A stretch of 64,000 nucleotides of DNA from Helianthus annuus. Taxonomy: Eukaryota; Streptophyta; Magnoliopsida; Asterales; Asteraceae. The stretch spans positions 153,318,629 through 153,382,628 of the forward strand of contig NC_035446.2 of assembly GCF_002127325.2 (NCBI RefSeq). Reading direction: 5' to 3'. Below are positions 22,637 to 33,683 of the stretch, piece by piece. A model generated the notes under the pieces. The model was not told the DNA's origin. It did no database searches and was given only the letters and a program-made list of their open reading frames with translations. How positions within the stretch are numbered: the stretch's first letter is position 1; every line of letters starts with the position of its first letter. The translations under genes were made by a program, and so were the position numbers.

Positions 22637-25286
22637 TGTAACGCCTCGTAATTTCGCACTTAGATCATATTCGTATTCTATTTTTGAGGCGTTAACCATA
22701 ATAAAATTCATATTTTATACATATTTGTTTTTCATACAATAGATTTTTATTTATTTATTTTAAATACGTATTTTTACCGAAAACGACGATCGTACGCACA
22801 ACAACGACTTCTGACGTACATTTTACGTGTTTTTAACTTAAAATAATATACTACGACCTTCCACGACATTCGGATTCGAATACAGGCTTCAGAAGTGTGT
22901 CGGGCCGCGCGAATCACAAAGAATGGGCTTGTGGGCCTTGGGCCCAAGCCCACGTGCGAAACCCTAACTATTTAACCATCCCAACTCCATCTCCTTCATT
23001 TCACTAGACCCTAGCCACTATACACCGCCCCCTCTTTCTCTGCCATCTCCGGTGACCGGAGCCGGGATCCGACCTGTCTCCGGCGCTGCCTTTCTGTCCG
23101 GCGACTCACCAGCACAACAACACCCCCCCCCCCCCCGCGTTCATTCTCCTTGCTCGAAGATGACCCGCCGGCCACCACTATGGGTGGCGGCGCTGGACGG
23201 TGAACCGCTCACGGTGGCGGTGGTGAGTCGGAACGCCGGCAATAGCCCCCCCTTAACCTGTTTTTGCTCCGGCGAGACTCCCCCTTCTCCGATCGATGTG
23301 CTCGGCCGACCACCACCCACACCCTGTGTGGTGAAGTGGTGCGATGACGAGGAAGCGAGAGCGGCGGCAGAGCCGCCGGTGGTCACTGGCAGCGGTGGAG
23401 GTCAACATCAGTCAATGTCTCAGCTCTGTGTCTCGATTCGACAAACTTTCCGGTAACCATCTCCCTCATCTTTCCTCAATTCCTGCAAATTTGAAGATGG
23501 TTATGTTTATACCAAGTCTGATGATGTTCGGTTCCTAGTTGTTTATCGGTTGGTTCAGCTTCCGGGCTCGGGTTTGGTTCACCGCGGTACAGACTAGATG
23601 GTCAAGTGCTCGGATTACGTTCAGATTCGATGTTCGGTTCATTTTTCAGTCTATGGGTCAGCTTTGGTTCATAGCCAGTTTCGGTTCAGGTTACTCTTGG
23701 TTGGGTCTCGGCTTTTGCTTCTATTCAAGTCTCATAAATCCCCTTGTTATCTAGCAGGTTCGGGTCAACAGTCGGATTTCGGTTCGGTGTCCGGTCAAAC
23801 AGTCAACATCAGGTCAAACTTGGTCATAACGGGTCAACTATCGGTCCGAGATTTGGTATGCACTTAAGCGACGCAAAATTTTATTTTATTTTTTTGTTGT
23901 TTATAAACACTAATTACTCGAATTTGTTCACTAATCATGTTTTGAAACTTGTATAAATACACGTATTTTCGTTATATAACTCGTATAAAATGTTCATTGA
24001 TTGTTGAATTTTGGCAAATAAATCGACAACATGTGTTGTTGGGATCGTCCAAAAACAGAGGAAACTCTGCCCGTTTTTTTTCGTAAAATTCCGTGAAACA
24101 AAACGTGTTTATATGTAAACTAAAGTTTGTTATACATTATACATTTTTTTACATGTTTATATAAACCAAAATTTATTTTCTTAAACCAATTTTTGAATTA
24201 GTAAGTATAATTCAAATCCAAAAGCTTTATTGATTAACTCCGTCTTTAAATAAAACCTTCAATATTGAATTAACATAGCCACTCAACGAAATTATTACCA
24301 TTCTTTTATAACCCTAATGTTAATTTTTACGATAAAATAAAATATTTAAATATTTAATCTATAAGCAATAAATGTTAGAATTTCTTATTTTCCTTACCTA
24401 TAAATAATAGTGAGTTCGCGATATTTTGAATATCTAGGTCAAATACTCTCGTTCGTTCTCTTGAATTGTTTCAAACCTTACTCGTGCGTTATTTCACTAG
24501 GAGTCGCAATCATAACCACTCTTAATCTCGAAACATTGGTGTTCCATCCTTCTAATCTTACGCTCGTCAATACTTGGATAATCGGAAGACTTAGCAAAAC
24601 GGTGAGTATACTCGTATTCCCCCTTTTTACTTTTACCACTTTTGGGGTGTAACATGTTTACTTATCAAAAACTTACACATGAACATTTTGGTTAAACACA
24701 TGAACATTCCTATAACATGCTTGTATACGTGATGGCTTGATACTTTAAACTTGGGTGAATCTTATGTGTTGAACTTATCATTAACTTCGTACGAGCCTAA
24801 CCGTGACATATGTAGCGCTATAGGATTAACGACCCGCCTCTACTGAAACTTTGGTTATGTCATGAGCAAGTTGCGTTTTCTTGGTTTGATAATGTTAGAC
24901 ACATGCCATATTTAATGTTTATCTTGAATCGCATGCTTGCTATGAGGAATTGTTCACACTTTTATCTTATGCTATGTATGTACCAAACTTGTATACTCGC
25001 CTTTGCTTTTGCATTGACTTTATTTTAACATGTTACAGGTGGACGTCGACGATGCATGGAATTTAGTAGGATGCTTAGATACACACTTAAAAAGAAATGT
25101 ATTCATATTGTATTATTTTATTATTCATGTTGTTGTATTTGTTTCAAAAGCCTTGTAATTGATCCTTTAGAAATGAAATGAAATGATTATTTAAATACTT
25201 GTCACAATTATTAGCGTTATGATGTCTCGAGCAATCTTCACACTTCGTCTCATCCCGATGTTTCCGCCATTGGTTGGGGTGTGACA
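22637..25286 (+). repeat. 3' LTR of element F
   Basis: Near-identical to 16776-19424. Visible changes include tcgagg/ttgagg near the start, atcgat/atagat, tattag/tgttag and length changes in C runs. It ends TGTGACA, followed by TATTG. Confidence 0.95.
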
Positions 25287-25291
25287 TATTG

Positions 25292-28200
25292 AAATGCACT
25301 ACGGGTGTACGCCTACACCCGTGTGCTAAGTCGTGACCATTCTTTGAATGATGCCAAGGATATCCGGGACATGGTCATTAAACCCCCAAAGGCGTTAAAC
25401 AAACAAAACAGCATTTTTAAACGGGTTAATTTGACAACACTTAGCCACCGACTGGTTAAGGTCAATTCCCCGACCAAGCGGTATTTTATATACCGTACCC
25501 CAAGCCCGTATAGGGAAAATAAGTTAAATGTATTTACCTGAGCAAAGTATAAATCAAATACAGCAAGTGCACGTAGCTTTTACTGGGCTCCTATATCTGG
25601 AATGAAGGTTTTTAATAACCTATTAGAATTCTAACGGGTCTTTTAATTAGCCTAAGCTTAGACCGGTTAGTTTTAAAATGAAAGTTACGGTTTAAACGCA
25701 TGATATGGCGTAGACCGTTTTAGAATGTGGTTTTGACCCGACAAGCTTGCATACTTGTTTATTATGGGTAACTTAATCACATTCTGGATTTTGAGACCGA
25801 AATGATATGGTTTGACCCGTTTCGGCTAAAATGGGTAAACTAGTTACAGAAGCCGATCCGAGTGCGTAAAGTGCGTAACGAGTAGCCATAAGAGTCATAT
25901 ACATGTTTCTGAAGTTAATATGCCTAAAATATGTTGTGACATCAGAATGATACCTTCCATTATGCCTCAAATGATTTTAAACCAAAACTATGGCTCATAA
26001 GGGCATTTTGGTCATTTTAAAGGGTGTAAAAGAGTTTAAATATTAATCTGAGTTACAGGTCTGAATAAATCAGTAAGTATACTCATTTTATCATGTTATA
26101 TCAGTAGGATATCAATTATATGTGAAATTTATAACCTATAACCATTCTATGCTCCGTAGGGGCATTTTGGTAATTTCACATAGGCCTAAAAGTTCAAAAC
26201 TGGAAATCTGAATTTAATTTATTTCCCTACTGTTTAAAATACAAAATTTTTACTAATTACATCAGTAAGTTCAACCCCTTATGCTTAACACGGTTCTAGT
26301 GCATACTTAGGTGCTAAAAATGCTTAAAAAGGCGATTTGGAGCCATTTCCGGGTTTTCTGTAAAAAAAAGCTGATATTTTTAATATTCCAGAAGGCTCAA
26401 AATAACTTATTTAACATATTGAATCAGTAGAAAAAGGTTTGGGGTCAAAAGGATTTGTAAAACTCATTTTGTGGCTTAAAAGGGCAAAACCGGCATTAAC
26501 CGAATTAATCTTGGAACACTAAGTTATGCTCAGCCTAAAAATAAATAAAAATCTCCAAAAATCCCAAAATTTTATTTTATAACAGTAGGTATGAGGTTTA
26601 GTATAAAAATTTGGGTTTAGATAGGCTATATGCAATTTACGCCATTTAATTACTAAAGAAGCTTTAAATTACGCTATTGAGCATAACTCTTAATCTACAC
26701 CTCAAACTGATCTCAAATTTTAGGTGCAAGTTTATAAATCAGTAGCTAAGGTGTCTACCCTTCTACATTTCCAAAAATCACATTTTAAGGTCAAATGGGC
26801 ATAATGGTCAACATATAAGCGATTAACGGAAACATGCATGTGAATAGGATATCTAATGAACCAAGTTGTATAATCTCAGAGAGTTATACTAACATGTAAA
26901 TAGGTCCAAAAGAAGCTCTAAGGAAATCCTAAACTTGGCTTAAACGGGTCAGAACTAAAAGTCAAAGCAGAAGTCAAACTATGCGACTTTCGGTTCCAAA
27001 CCGAGCCTATACTGAAAATTGTCGAGTTGAACATGTTGGAACATGTTCTTACATTAATTACCAAGTTATTTTAATGATCAAACATGTTGCATGTATCCTA
27101 CATTTCTAATTATGCATTAATTTGCAAATAACCATTCTGTTGACTTTTTATAATCATCTTTGACTCGACAATTAACATAGTTAGAGTGGGATTCTGGAAA
27201 TACCCTTTTAAGGGTTTGTTACCCACATAATTACCTACTTAAAGGTATTTTTAATTCGAGATATTAGTGAGTAATTATAGACTAATCTCGAAGCCAAACC
27301 TTCATTACGACGGTTTGACTTTTAGCTAATTAACTAAGCTAAAACGAATTTAGAAGGGTTAAGGACACTTACAAGAGTCCTAATTAGGATTAGGGACCAC
27401 TAGGAATGTTGCTTGCTGTCCAGAAGGCTCCAGGAGTGAACTTGAGAGAAGTTGTGAAAGCAAGTGAGAATGGTTACAACTTCCCTTCTCTTATATAGAA
27501 AATTCAAGTCCCTTAGATGATGCCAAACAAGTCTATGCATGTCCCCTGATCATCACAACTGTCCCTAGTGCATGAAAACTGGTTGGGGCAGCCCCTGGTA
27601 TGCAAAACAAGCCTTTAAAGTCGGTTAACAGGTCTGACTGGCAGCTGTGCACGTTTTTCTGTTACTGGCACTCTGACGCGGACCGTGTAAGGTCATAGGG
27701 GACCTTTACGTGGGTCGCCTGGACCTGCAAAACCTGCCAAACAAGTTTTACAATTTGCATTTTTGGTCCCTGGTCCTTTGTAACGTGGTTTTAAGCCCTT
27801 AAATTGCACTTCCAGCCTTCTAACTTGATTTTTAAGGGCCTTGGAACTTTTACTAACTTGGTTAAGTCCTTGACTAACCTTGTAACCACTCATAAGGCCT
27901 TAGAATTCAACGTTGACGTTTTTAGCCCCTCGTACACGAATTTGATCATAACTTTCTCATACGATAACGAAACTTTATGAAATTTTAAGCACATATTCTA
28001 GTGAGTATATTTTATCGTTACAAAGCTTCGGGTCTGCCAAAAGGTCACTCAGAGGTATACTTTGCACATGTTGACACATTTAGCTTCATATGATCCATGA
28101 TTTATTCGTTTGAAGGTATAAACATTATGTGGGGCTATTTTTAAATATATTTATCCATTGTTGACACTTTGGACCCTCATATTCACATAGTTTCCCCGTT

Positions 28201-28295
28201 CGTCAACTTTAGTCCCTCTAAAGTATTCTTTCTCACGTTCAGAGCTTATGACACGTGTTTATACATTATTGGACATGAATTTTCAAGGTGTTACA
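25292..28295 (-). mobile_element. 3' LTR of D, piece 3 (U3-side bulk)
   Basis: The largest part of D's 3' LTR; in sense it starts at 28295 with TGTAACACCTTG. It matches J and L along its length. Its promoter module on the minus strand has GGACCGTGTAAGG-like motifs (about 27670-27720), a TATA-like TATATAAG (about 27489-27496) and GTAAGTGT (27365-27372). It lacks a 38-bp segment present in the 5' copy at about 30874, apparently lost between ATTTAG repeats. The pieces of this LTR total about 3.57 kb. Confidence 0.88.
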
Positions 28296-28310
28296 TCCTC
28301 ACCCCCTTAA
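28296..28310 (-). other. Polypurine tract of D
   Basis: On the minus strand AAGGGGGTGAGGA abuts the LTR start at 28295. Confidence 0.85.
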
Positions 28311-28319
28311 AAGAAATCT

Positions 28320-30595
28320 CGTCCTCGAGATTTAAGGAAACAAATGAGGGTATTTCTCTTGCATTGTGGATTCTAACTCCCATGTATATTCAGGACCTCT
28401 ACGGGCATCTCATTTCACCTTGACGATAGGCACAAGCTTTCTTCGAAGCTTCTTTACCTGTCGATCCTCAATCGACACAGGTTTTTCCACAAATTTTAAG
28501 CTCTCGTCTATATGCACATCTGTGTGTGGTATGACTAGTGATTCATCAGCTAGACATTTCTTCAGATTGCAGACGTGGAATACATTATGAATACCATCGA
28601 GCTCTTCAGGTAATTTTAACTTATAAGCCACTGATCCTACACATTCGATGATCTCGAATGGTCCTATATACCTTGGGCTTAACTTACCTTTCTTACCGAA
28701 TCACATCACCCCTTTCCAAGGTGATACTTTGAGCAAAACTTTATCGCCAACTTCAAACTGGAGAGGTTTTTGCCTTTTATCCGCATAGCTCTTCTGCCTA
28801 TCTCGAGCAGCTTTTAGGCGGTCGCGAATTTGGGCAATCTTGTCCGTTGTCTCGAAGACTATGCCAGGACCTGATAATTGAGTATCCCCTACTTCTGCCC
28901 AACAAATGGGCGTTCTGCACTTCCTACCATATAGTGCCTCAAAAGGTGCAACCTGAATGCTGGTATGCAGCTATTATTGTAGGAGAACTCGACCAATGGT
29001 AGATGCCTTTCCCAGCTACCACCTAGATCAATTACACATGCTCGCAACATGTCTTCCAACGTTTGAATAGTACGCTCACTCTGCCCATCCGTCTGAGGAT
29101 GGTAAGCCGTACTGAAATTCAATTGAGTGCCCAGAGACTGTTGGAAACTCTTCCAAAAATGAGACGTGTACCTAGTATCCCGATCTGAGATAATAGATAC
29201 TGGTACGCCATGTAAGGATAAAATCTTATCCACGTACAGTTGGGCTAACATAAGCTGTAAGTCTCTTTAATGGGCATGAAATGTCCTGACTTAGTCAATC
29301 TATCAACTATGACCCATATAGTATCATTTCCCTTTTTCGTCTTTGGCAGCTTGGTAATGAAATCCATCGTCACCATTTCCCATTTCCAAGTGGGAATTTC
29401 AGGCTGTTGTAGCAAACCTGACGGCTTCTGATGTTCAGCTTTGACTTGAGCACACGTCAAGCATTTAGCTACATAAGCGGCTATAGACTTTTTCAAGCCT
29501 ATCCACCAGTAATTTGCTTTTAAATCCTGGTACATCTAATCAGCTCCAGGATGAATGGAATACTTGGAACTGTGGGCTTCCTTGAGGATAACATCCCGAA
29601 GTCCTCCATATACAGGAACCTATATTCGTCTATTCAATCTCAACATTCCGTCCTTATCGTAGGACAACTGTTCTTCAGTCACCCCTAACTTTTCCTCGGG
29701 ATAGTTAGCTTCTAGCACAGCTTCCTTTTGTGCTGCCAACAATCTTTCATTCAGACTGTTCTTTATCTCAATGCGCTTGGCATTGATCCTTAAAGGTTTT
29801 ACTCTCTCCTTTCTACTTAAGGCATCAGCGACTACGTTTGCCTTTCCTGGATGGTATCTTATTTCGCAGTCATAATCGTTCAGAGTTTCCATCCATCGTC
29901 GCTGCCTCATATTCAAATCCTTCTGATTGAACAAATGCTGAAGGCTCTTGTGGTAAGAATAGATCACACACTTAGTTCCATATAGGTAGTGCCTCCATAG
30001 CTTCAGTGCAAATACAACGGCACCCAACTCCAAGTCATGGGTGGTGTAGTTCTTTTCGTGCACCTTCAATAGTCGTGAAGCGTAGGCAATGACCTTGCCT
30101 TTCTGCATAAGCACACAACCCATACCGGTGTGTGATGCATCGCAATATACCACAAACTCTTCAACACCTTCAGGTAGAGTCAACACTGGCGCATTGCTCA
30201 ACTTCTGCTTTAAGATATCAAAAGATTCTTGCTGCTTAGGCCCCCAATTAAACTTAATATTCTTACGTGTTAACGAAGTTAAGGGTGCAGCAATCCTTGA
30301 AAAATTTTCAATAAATCGCCTATAGTATCCAGCCAAACCTAGGAAGCTACGAATCTCCGTAGGTGTCTTTGGCTCTTGCCAGTTCATAATAGCTTCTATC
30401 TTTGCGGGATCTACTTGGATACCACGCTCACTTACAACATGTCCAAGGAACTGGACTTCACGAAGCCAAAACTCACATTTCGAAACCTTGGCATAGAGCT
30501 TCTCTTGATGAAGCAGTTTAAGAATGCATCGAAGATGCTTCTCGTGGTCAGCTTGGCTTTTCGAGTAGATGAGGATGTCATCGATAAAGACGGTT
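28320..30595 (-). pseudogene. Broken pol of element D (RT half, RNase H, integrase)
   Basis: In minus-strand sense it starts within the RT palm at the VFIDDIL motif (about 30585) and is open to about 29620 through the thumb and RNase H. It then breaks. Faults seen: TAG for Trp at about 29620 and another TAG just before the MYQDL block (about 29536-29538), frameshifts near 29250 (between KETYS and QLY) and near 28980 (after YNNS), TGA in the GVM-FGKK region (about 28700) and TGA for Trp near 28423. In RNase H the TDHKSL site reads SYHKSL, losing the catalytic Asp. Integrase keeps CLTC, MDF, SDRD and SER blocks. It is similar in type to E's pol but clearly a different family. Confidence 0.9.
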
Positions 30596-31128
30596 GGGGC
30601 ACTTCCAGCCTTCTAACTTGATTTTTAAGGGCCTTCGAACTTTTACTAACTTGGTTAAGTCCTTGACTAACCTTGTTACCACTCATAAGGCCTTAGAATT
30701 CAACGTTGACGCTTTTAGCCCCTCGTACACGAATTTGATCATAACTTTCTCATACGATAACGAACCTTTATGAAATTTTAACCACATATTCCAGTGAGTA
30801 TATTTTATCGTTACAAAGCTTCGGGTCTGCCAAAAGGTCACTCAGAGGTATACTTTGCACATGTTGACACATTTAGTCCCTGTAGTTTGTAATTCCTCAC
30901 TTTCTTTCATATTTAGCTTCGTATGATCCATGATTTATTCGTTTGAAGGTATAAACATTATGTGGGGCTATTTTTGAATATATTTATCCATTGTTGACAC
31001 TTTGGACCCTTATATTCACATAGTTTCCCTGTTCGTCAACTTTAGTCCCTCTAAAGTATTCTTTCTCACGTTCAGAGCTTATGACACGTGTTTATACATT
31101 ATTGGACATGAATTTTCAAGGTGTTACA
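30596..31128 (-). mobile_element. Truncated 5' LTR of D fused to pol
   Basis: Only the first ~530 bp (in sense) of the LTR remain, matching 27796-28295 with about 11 differences. The sense-strand sequence jumps from LTR into RT near 30590-30600, with a few bases of filler. Primer site, gag, protease and part of RT are lost. Confidence 0.88.
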
Positions 31129-31133
31129 GTTTC

Positions 31134-31267
31134 ACTTGGCTGGGCTTGGAAAATGAAAGATTCTTCCGCATCTGCTTCATATCCTGATATATAGCTCCGG
31201 ATGGCCCTTCGTCCATCTACGAATAAGACATATGTTGGAAAGCTTCAGACACGTTCTCGTCACTCAT
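31134..31267 (-). pseudogene. ORF1 N-terminal fragment of element A
   Basis: The minus-strand ATG at 31265-31267 gives MSDEN, matching MSDQG of E. A TAG lies 16 codons later, and a frameshift occurs before the conserved SGYEADAEESFIFQAQ segment. The fragment ends at D's target site GTTTC; the frame resumes at 7687. It is preceded by a splice-acceptor-like CCACAG (31269-31274). Confidence 0.8.
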
Positions 31268-31439
31268 ACTGTGGACTCAGAAAGCATCAAAAATAATATA
31301 AAAATTATATATCTACTAAAATTTATTTTCACAGAAATAACACGTAAGTCATGTTATATTAACTTTCTAACATTAATGTTTAAGTTTAGGTATTAAAAAC
31401 ACCTAAATAGCTTAAACCAGTGGCTCTGATACCATCTTC
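31268..31439 (-). other. 5' untranslated region and primer site of element A
   Basis: TGGTATCAGAGCC on the minus strand (31422-31434) lies five bases from the LTR end, as in E. The rest is an AT-rich leader with a T-rich run before the acceptor-like site. Confidence 0.85.
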
Positions 31440-32756
31440 TGTCACAGCCCCCGACCACACCTTGGGCGGCAGCCGTGATGCAGTTACAGGTGGTACCGGT
31501 GTTTATTAAATTTGCAGTTGAAAATATCATCACGACCGTAGTTAGGAAATATTTTAGAGTTTGTAAAACACCAAAGTTTAATATTAAACAAATGGGATAA
31601 AACTCATATTTCAATCAAATATTTTTATAGGGATAAACCCTATTTGATAAAACACAAATTTCTTCTTTTATTCACATAATCATAGCCACTTTATTTTAAG
31701 CCTTCAGTGCTCCATAGTAGGCTTCTATTACCTTCACAGTAAGTTACCTGAAATGCGTTTGGAAAATATTTTATCAGCGAAAATTACTGGTGAGTTCATT
31801 CACTTGTATAAATTGACACATTGTTATAATTTACAGCATCAAGAGTTTTTACATTTGTTTATATCTATCAAACACTCAATCGGTATTTATCACACGGTGG
31901 CAGTTCCGATGTGATGGTGGTCATATCATTCATTGGCTAACTTTCCTCTAATAGTGAAGATTATCAAATAGTGTATACAAAAGCCCACATACTCGCAGTA
32001 ATTTAAGATTACAAAAACTTAATCACTATAAGTATAACTTAAGAAAACAATTAGGGTTTTGAAATGCATTTGGTAAAAAGAAAAAAAATGACTCACTTGG
32101 CAGATTTAGGGTTTTAGATTAAAGCTTCCTGGTGCTAATCCTAGGTTCCTAATAAAAATACAATGCAACACGTGTCAGTGCATCAACCCAATTCAAACTT
32201 TAACAATACATCACGAGATCAAAACCCCAACGTAGTTAACAAAGTATAGCCTTATCCAGACAGTACTTTGACATCCGTTGCTGGGTTTTAGATCGATCGG
32301 ATAGAATATCGAATCAGTGATCAGGTTTAAAACACTTACAACGGGGCAGAATTTCGCAAAATTAAGGGTATAGTGCAAAGAAAACGGAGAACGAGAGAGA
32401 GTGTTCGTCAACATTATGTCGAACTGGTGCACAGACTTCAGTCCCAAGTTGTTGCATTTATAAGTCATCCTGGCACCCCCTCGCGTCGCGGCAGGCAAGG
32501 GGGACTCCCCCACGTGTCGCCTGGCAGTCCAAATAGCCCTAGAGTAGCCTCGTCTCATGTATAGGCTTGCCACACGTCGCTCTTGAGTCACACGTGTCCT
32601 GGTACTCCCCTGCGTGTCGTGAAAGATTTAGGGGTATCCCCCGCATGCCTCCTGGGAGTACAGTTGCTAGTTTCTTTGTTTTTCATACTGGGTCGCACCA
32701 TACAAGTCCGGGGTTTCGATCAGGGGTCCTTATAAGGTGTTTTGGGAGTTGTTACA
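31440..32756 (-). repeat. 5' LTR of element A
   Basis: In sense it runs from TGTAACAACTCC at 32756 to GGGGGCTGTGACA at 31440 (1317 bp). Its last 300 bp resemble the E LTR end (TTTCCTAACTACGGTC and the following motif). Promoter module on the minus strand: CACGTGTCGC-like GC-rich repeats (about 32465-32660), TATAAAT (about 32456-32463), and GTAAGTGT (32332-32339). The partner LTR is not in the window. Confidence 0.85.
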
Positions 32757-33683
32757 CCAAAGAAGGAGCCACCACCCACGACTATGTCTTCTATAACCGT
32801 CCCCGAGGCCCGCCGCACTACCAGCTCCCCAATAAAGCTAGGGTCACAACTAACAGCTCCACCAAGGAGCTTAATCCCCGCTCTCGTCTGCCAATCCCTC
32901 TCAGGAAAAGCCTGTCCTGAACTTTCCGCCCGGTCGGCCAAAAGACCTCTGTTTTCTTAATGTTGAGGTAAAGCCCTAGAGATGACCCCTCCTCGTTGAT
33001 GATGTCTAAATCCTTAGCATCCTCAGTCGCATTGCCGATAATCATCCCGTCGTCCAATACCATGCATGAAATGGGAGGTTACAGCGGTCCTGCACCCGGA
33101 GAACGAGGGGGTGTAAGGCAAGGGCAAAGAGAAGGGGCCCAAGGGATCCACTTGTTGCACTCCGGTAGTAGCCCCAATACACTTATTACCAACATACAAC
33201 CAAGCAGGTTGGCCGTAAAGAAATTGGACCCACCGATAGATTGACGGGCAATGCTGATGAACCTCTTTGAGGAAGGTTGTGCGGTCGACCGTGTTGAACG
33301 CTTTGGAGAAGTCCACAGTAAGCAAGGCCAAAGAACCATCTGCATGAAAGGAGTTGAGAAACCTGTTCGTATTGTGAAGCACCGCCTCTGCACCATTTAA
33401 CGTGTCCACCCCAAATTGAAAGTCCCCCAAGTACTGGGCCATGTTTTTCCCGACCTTCTTCATTTCCACCTTGGAAACCAACCTTCGCCAGATACCCCAC
33501 ACAACAATAGGTTGAATTCCTTTATTGGGTTTCAATTAAAGGGTAAGGGGCGAGGCAACAAACTCAGCCAACACCTTAGGGCATGATCCTCCAAGCCATA
33601 AGTTGACCACTTCTGTAATGGTCGTTAGCAAACCCGAGGGAGTCGTTGAGCCCTCGCCCCTGATAGCATCTAACAAGTGTTGG
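32757..33683 (-). pseudogene. Non-LTR-type reverse transcriptase pseudogene, downstream part
   Basis: Minus-strand frames show an RT core without LTR features: a KPNKGIQPIVVWGIWRRL entry block, GDFQFGV, motif A LTVDFSKAFN, motif B GVQQVDPLG (a Val where Gly is usual), motif C YLDDGMIIG read as LDDG after a frame change, and the later LLGGAVSCDPSFIGEL block. Stops (TAA near 33536) and frameshifts (near 33080) break it. It resembles a LINE-like RT family common in composite genomes; that family placement is from memory. The downstream end is cut by the LTR of A. The upstream part lies across solo LTR G at 35345-35762. Confidence 0.75.

Larger units (their letters stand above)
16776..25286 (+). 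mobile_element. Element F: large non-coding LTR element (LARD-like)
   Basis: LTRs are 16776-19424 (2649 bp) and 22637-25286 (2650 bp) and differ by a handful of bases and short indels. TSD TATTG lies at 16771-16775 and 25287-25291. A primer site is present at 19428 and a polypurine tract at 22623-22636. The 3.2-kb interior holds no recognisable gag or pol. The retained signals and near-identical LTRs imply recent mobilisation by enzymes supplied in trans. The tail before the polypurine tract (aaatttcgggacgaaattt) and LTR ends resemble Tekay-type elements; the partner may be related to C. Confidence 0.92.
7688..31128 (-). mobile_element. Element D: degenerate minus-strand Ty3/gypsy element
   Basis: The outer ends are TGTCACACCCC at 7688 and GGTGTTACA at 31128 (plus strand), flanked by GTTTC at 7683-7687 and 31129-31133. 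In sense order: a 5' LTR remnant (31128 down to about 30599), a junction straight into the RT palm, RNase H and integrase (about 30595-28320), a polypurine tract, and the 3' LTR (28295 to 7688). Elements E and F nest in the 3' LTR. Gag, protease and the first half of RT are deleted. The shared LTR parts differ by about 2 percent plus a 38-bp indel, so D is older than its nested guests. Confidence 0.9.
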
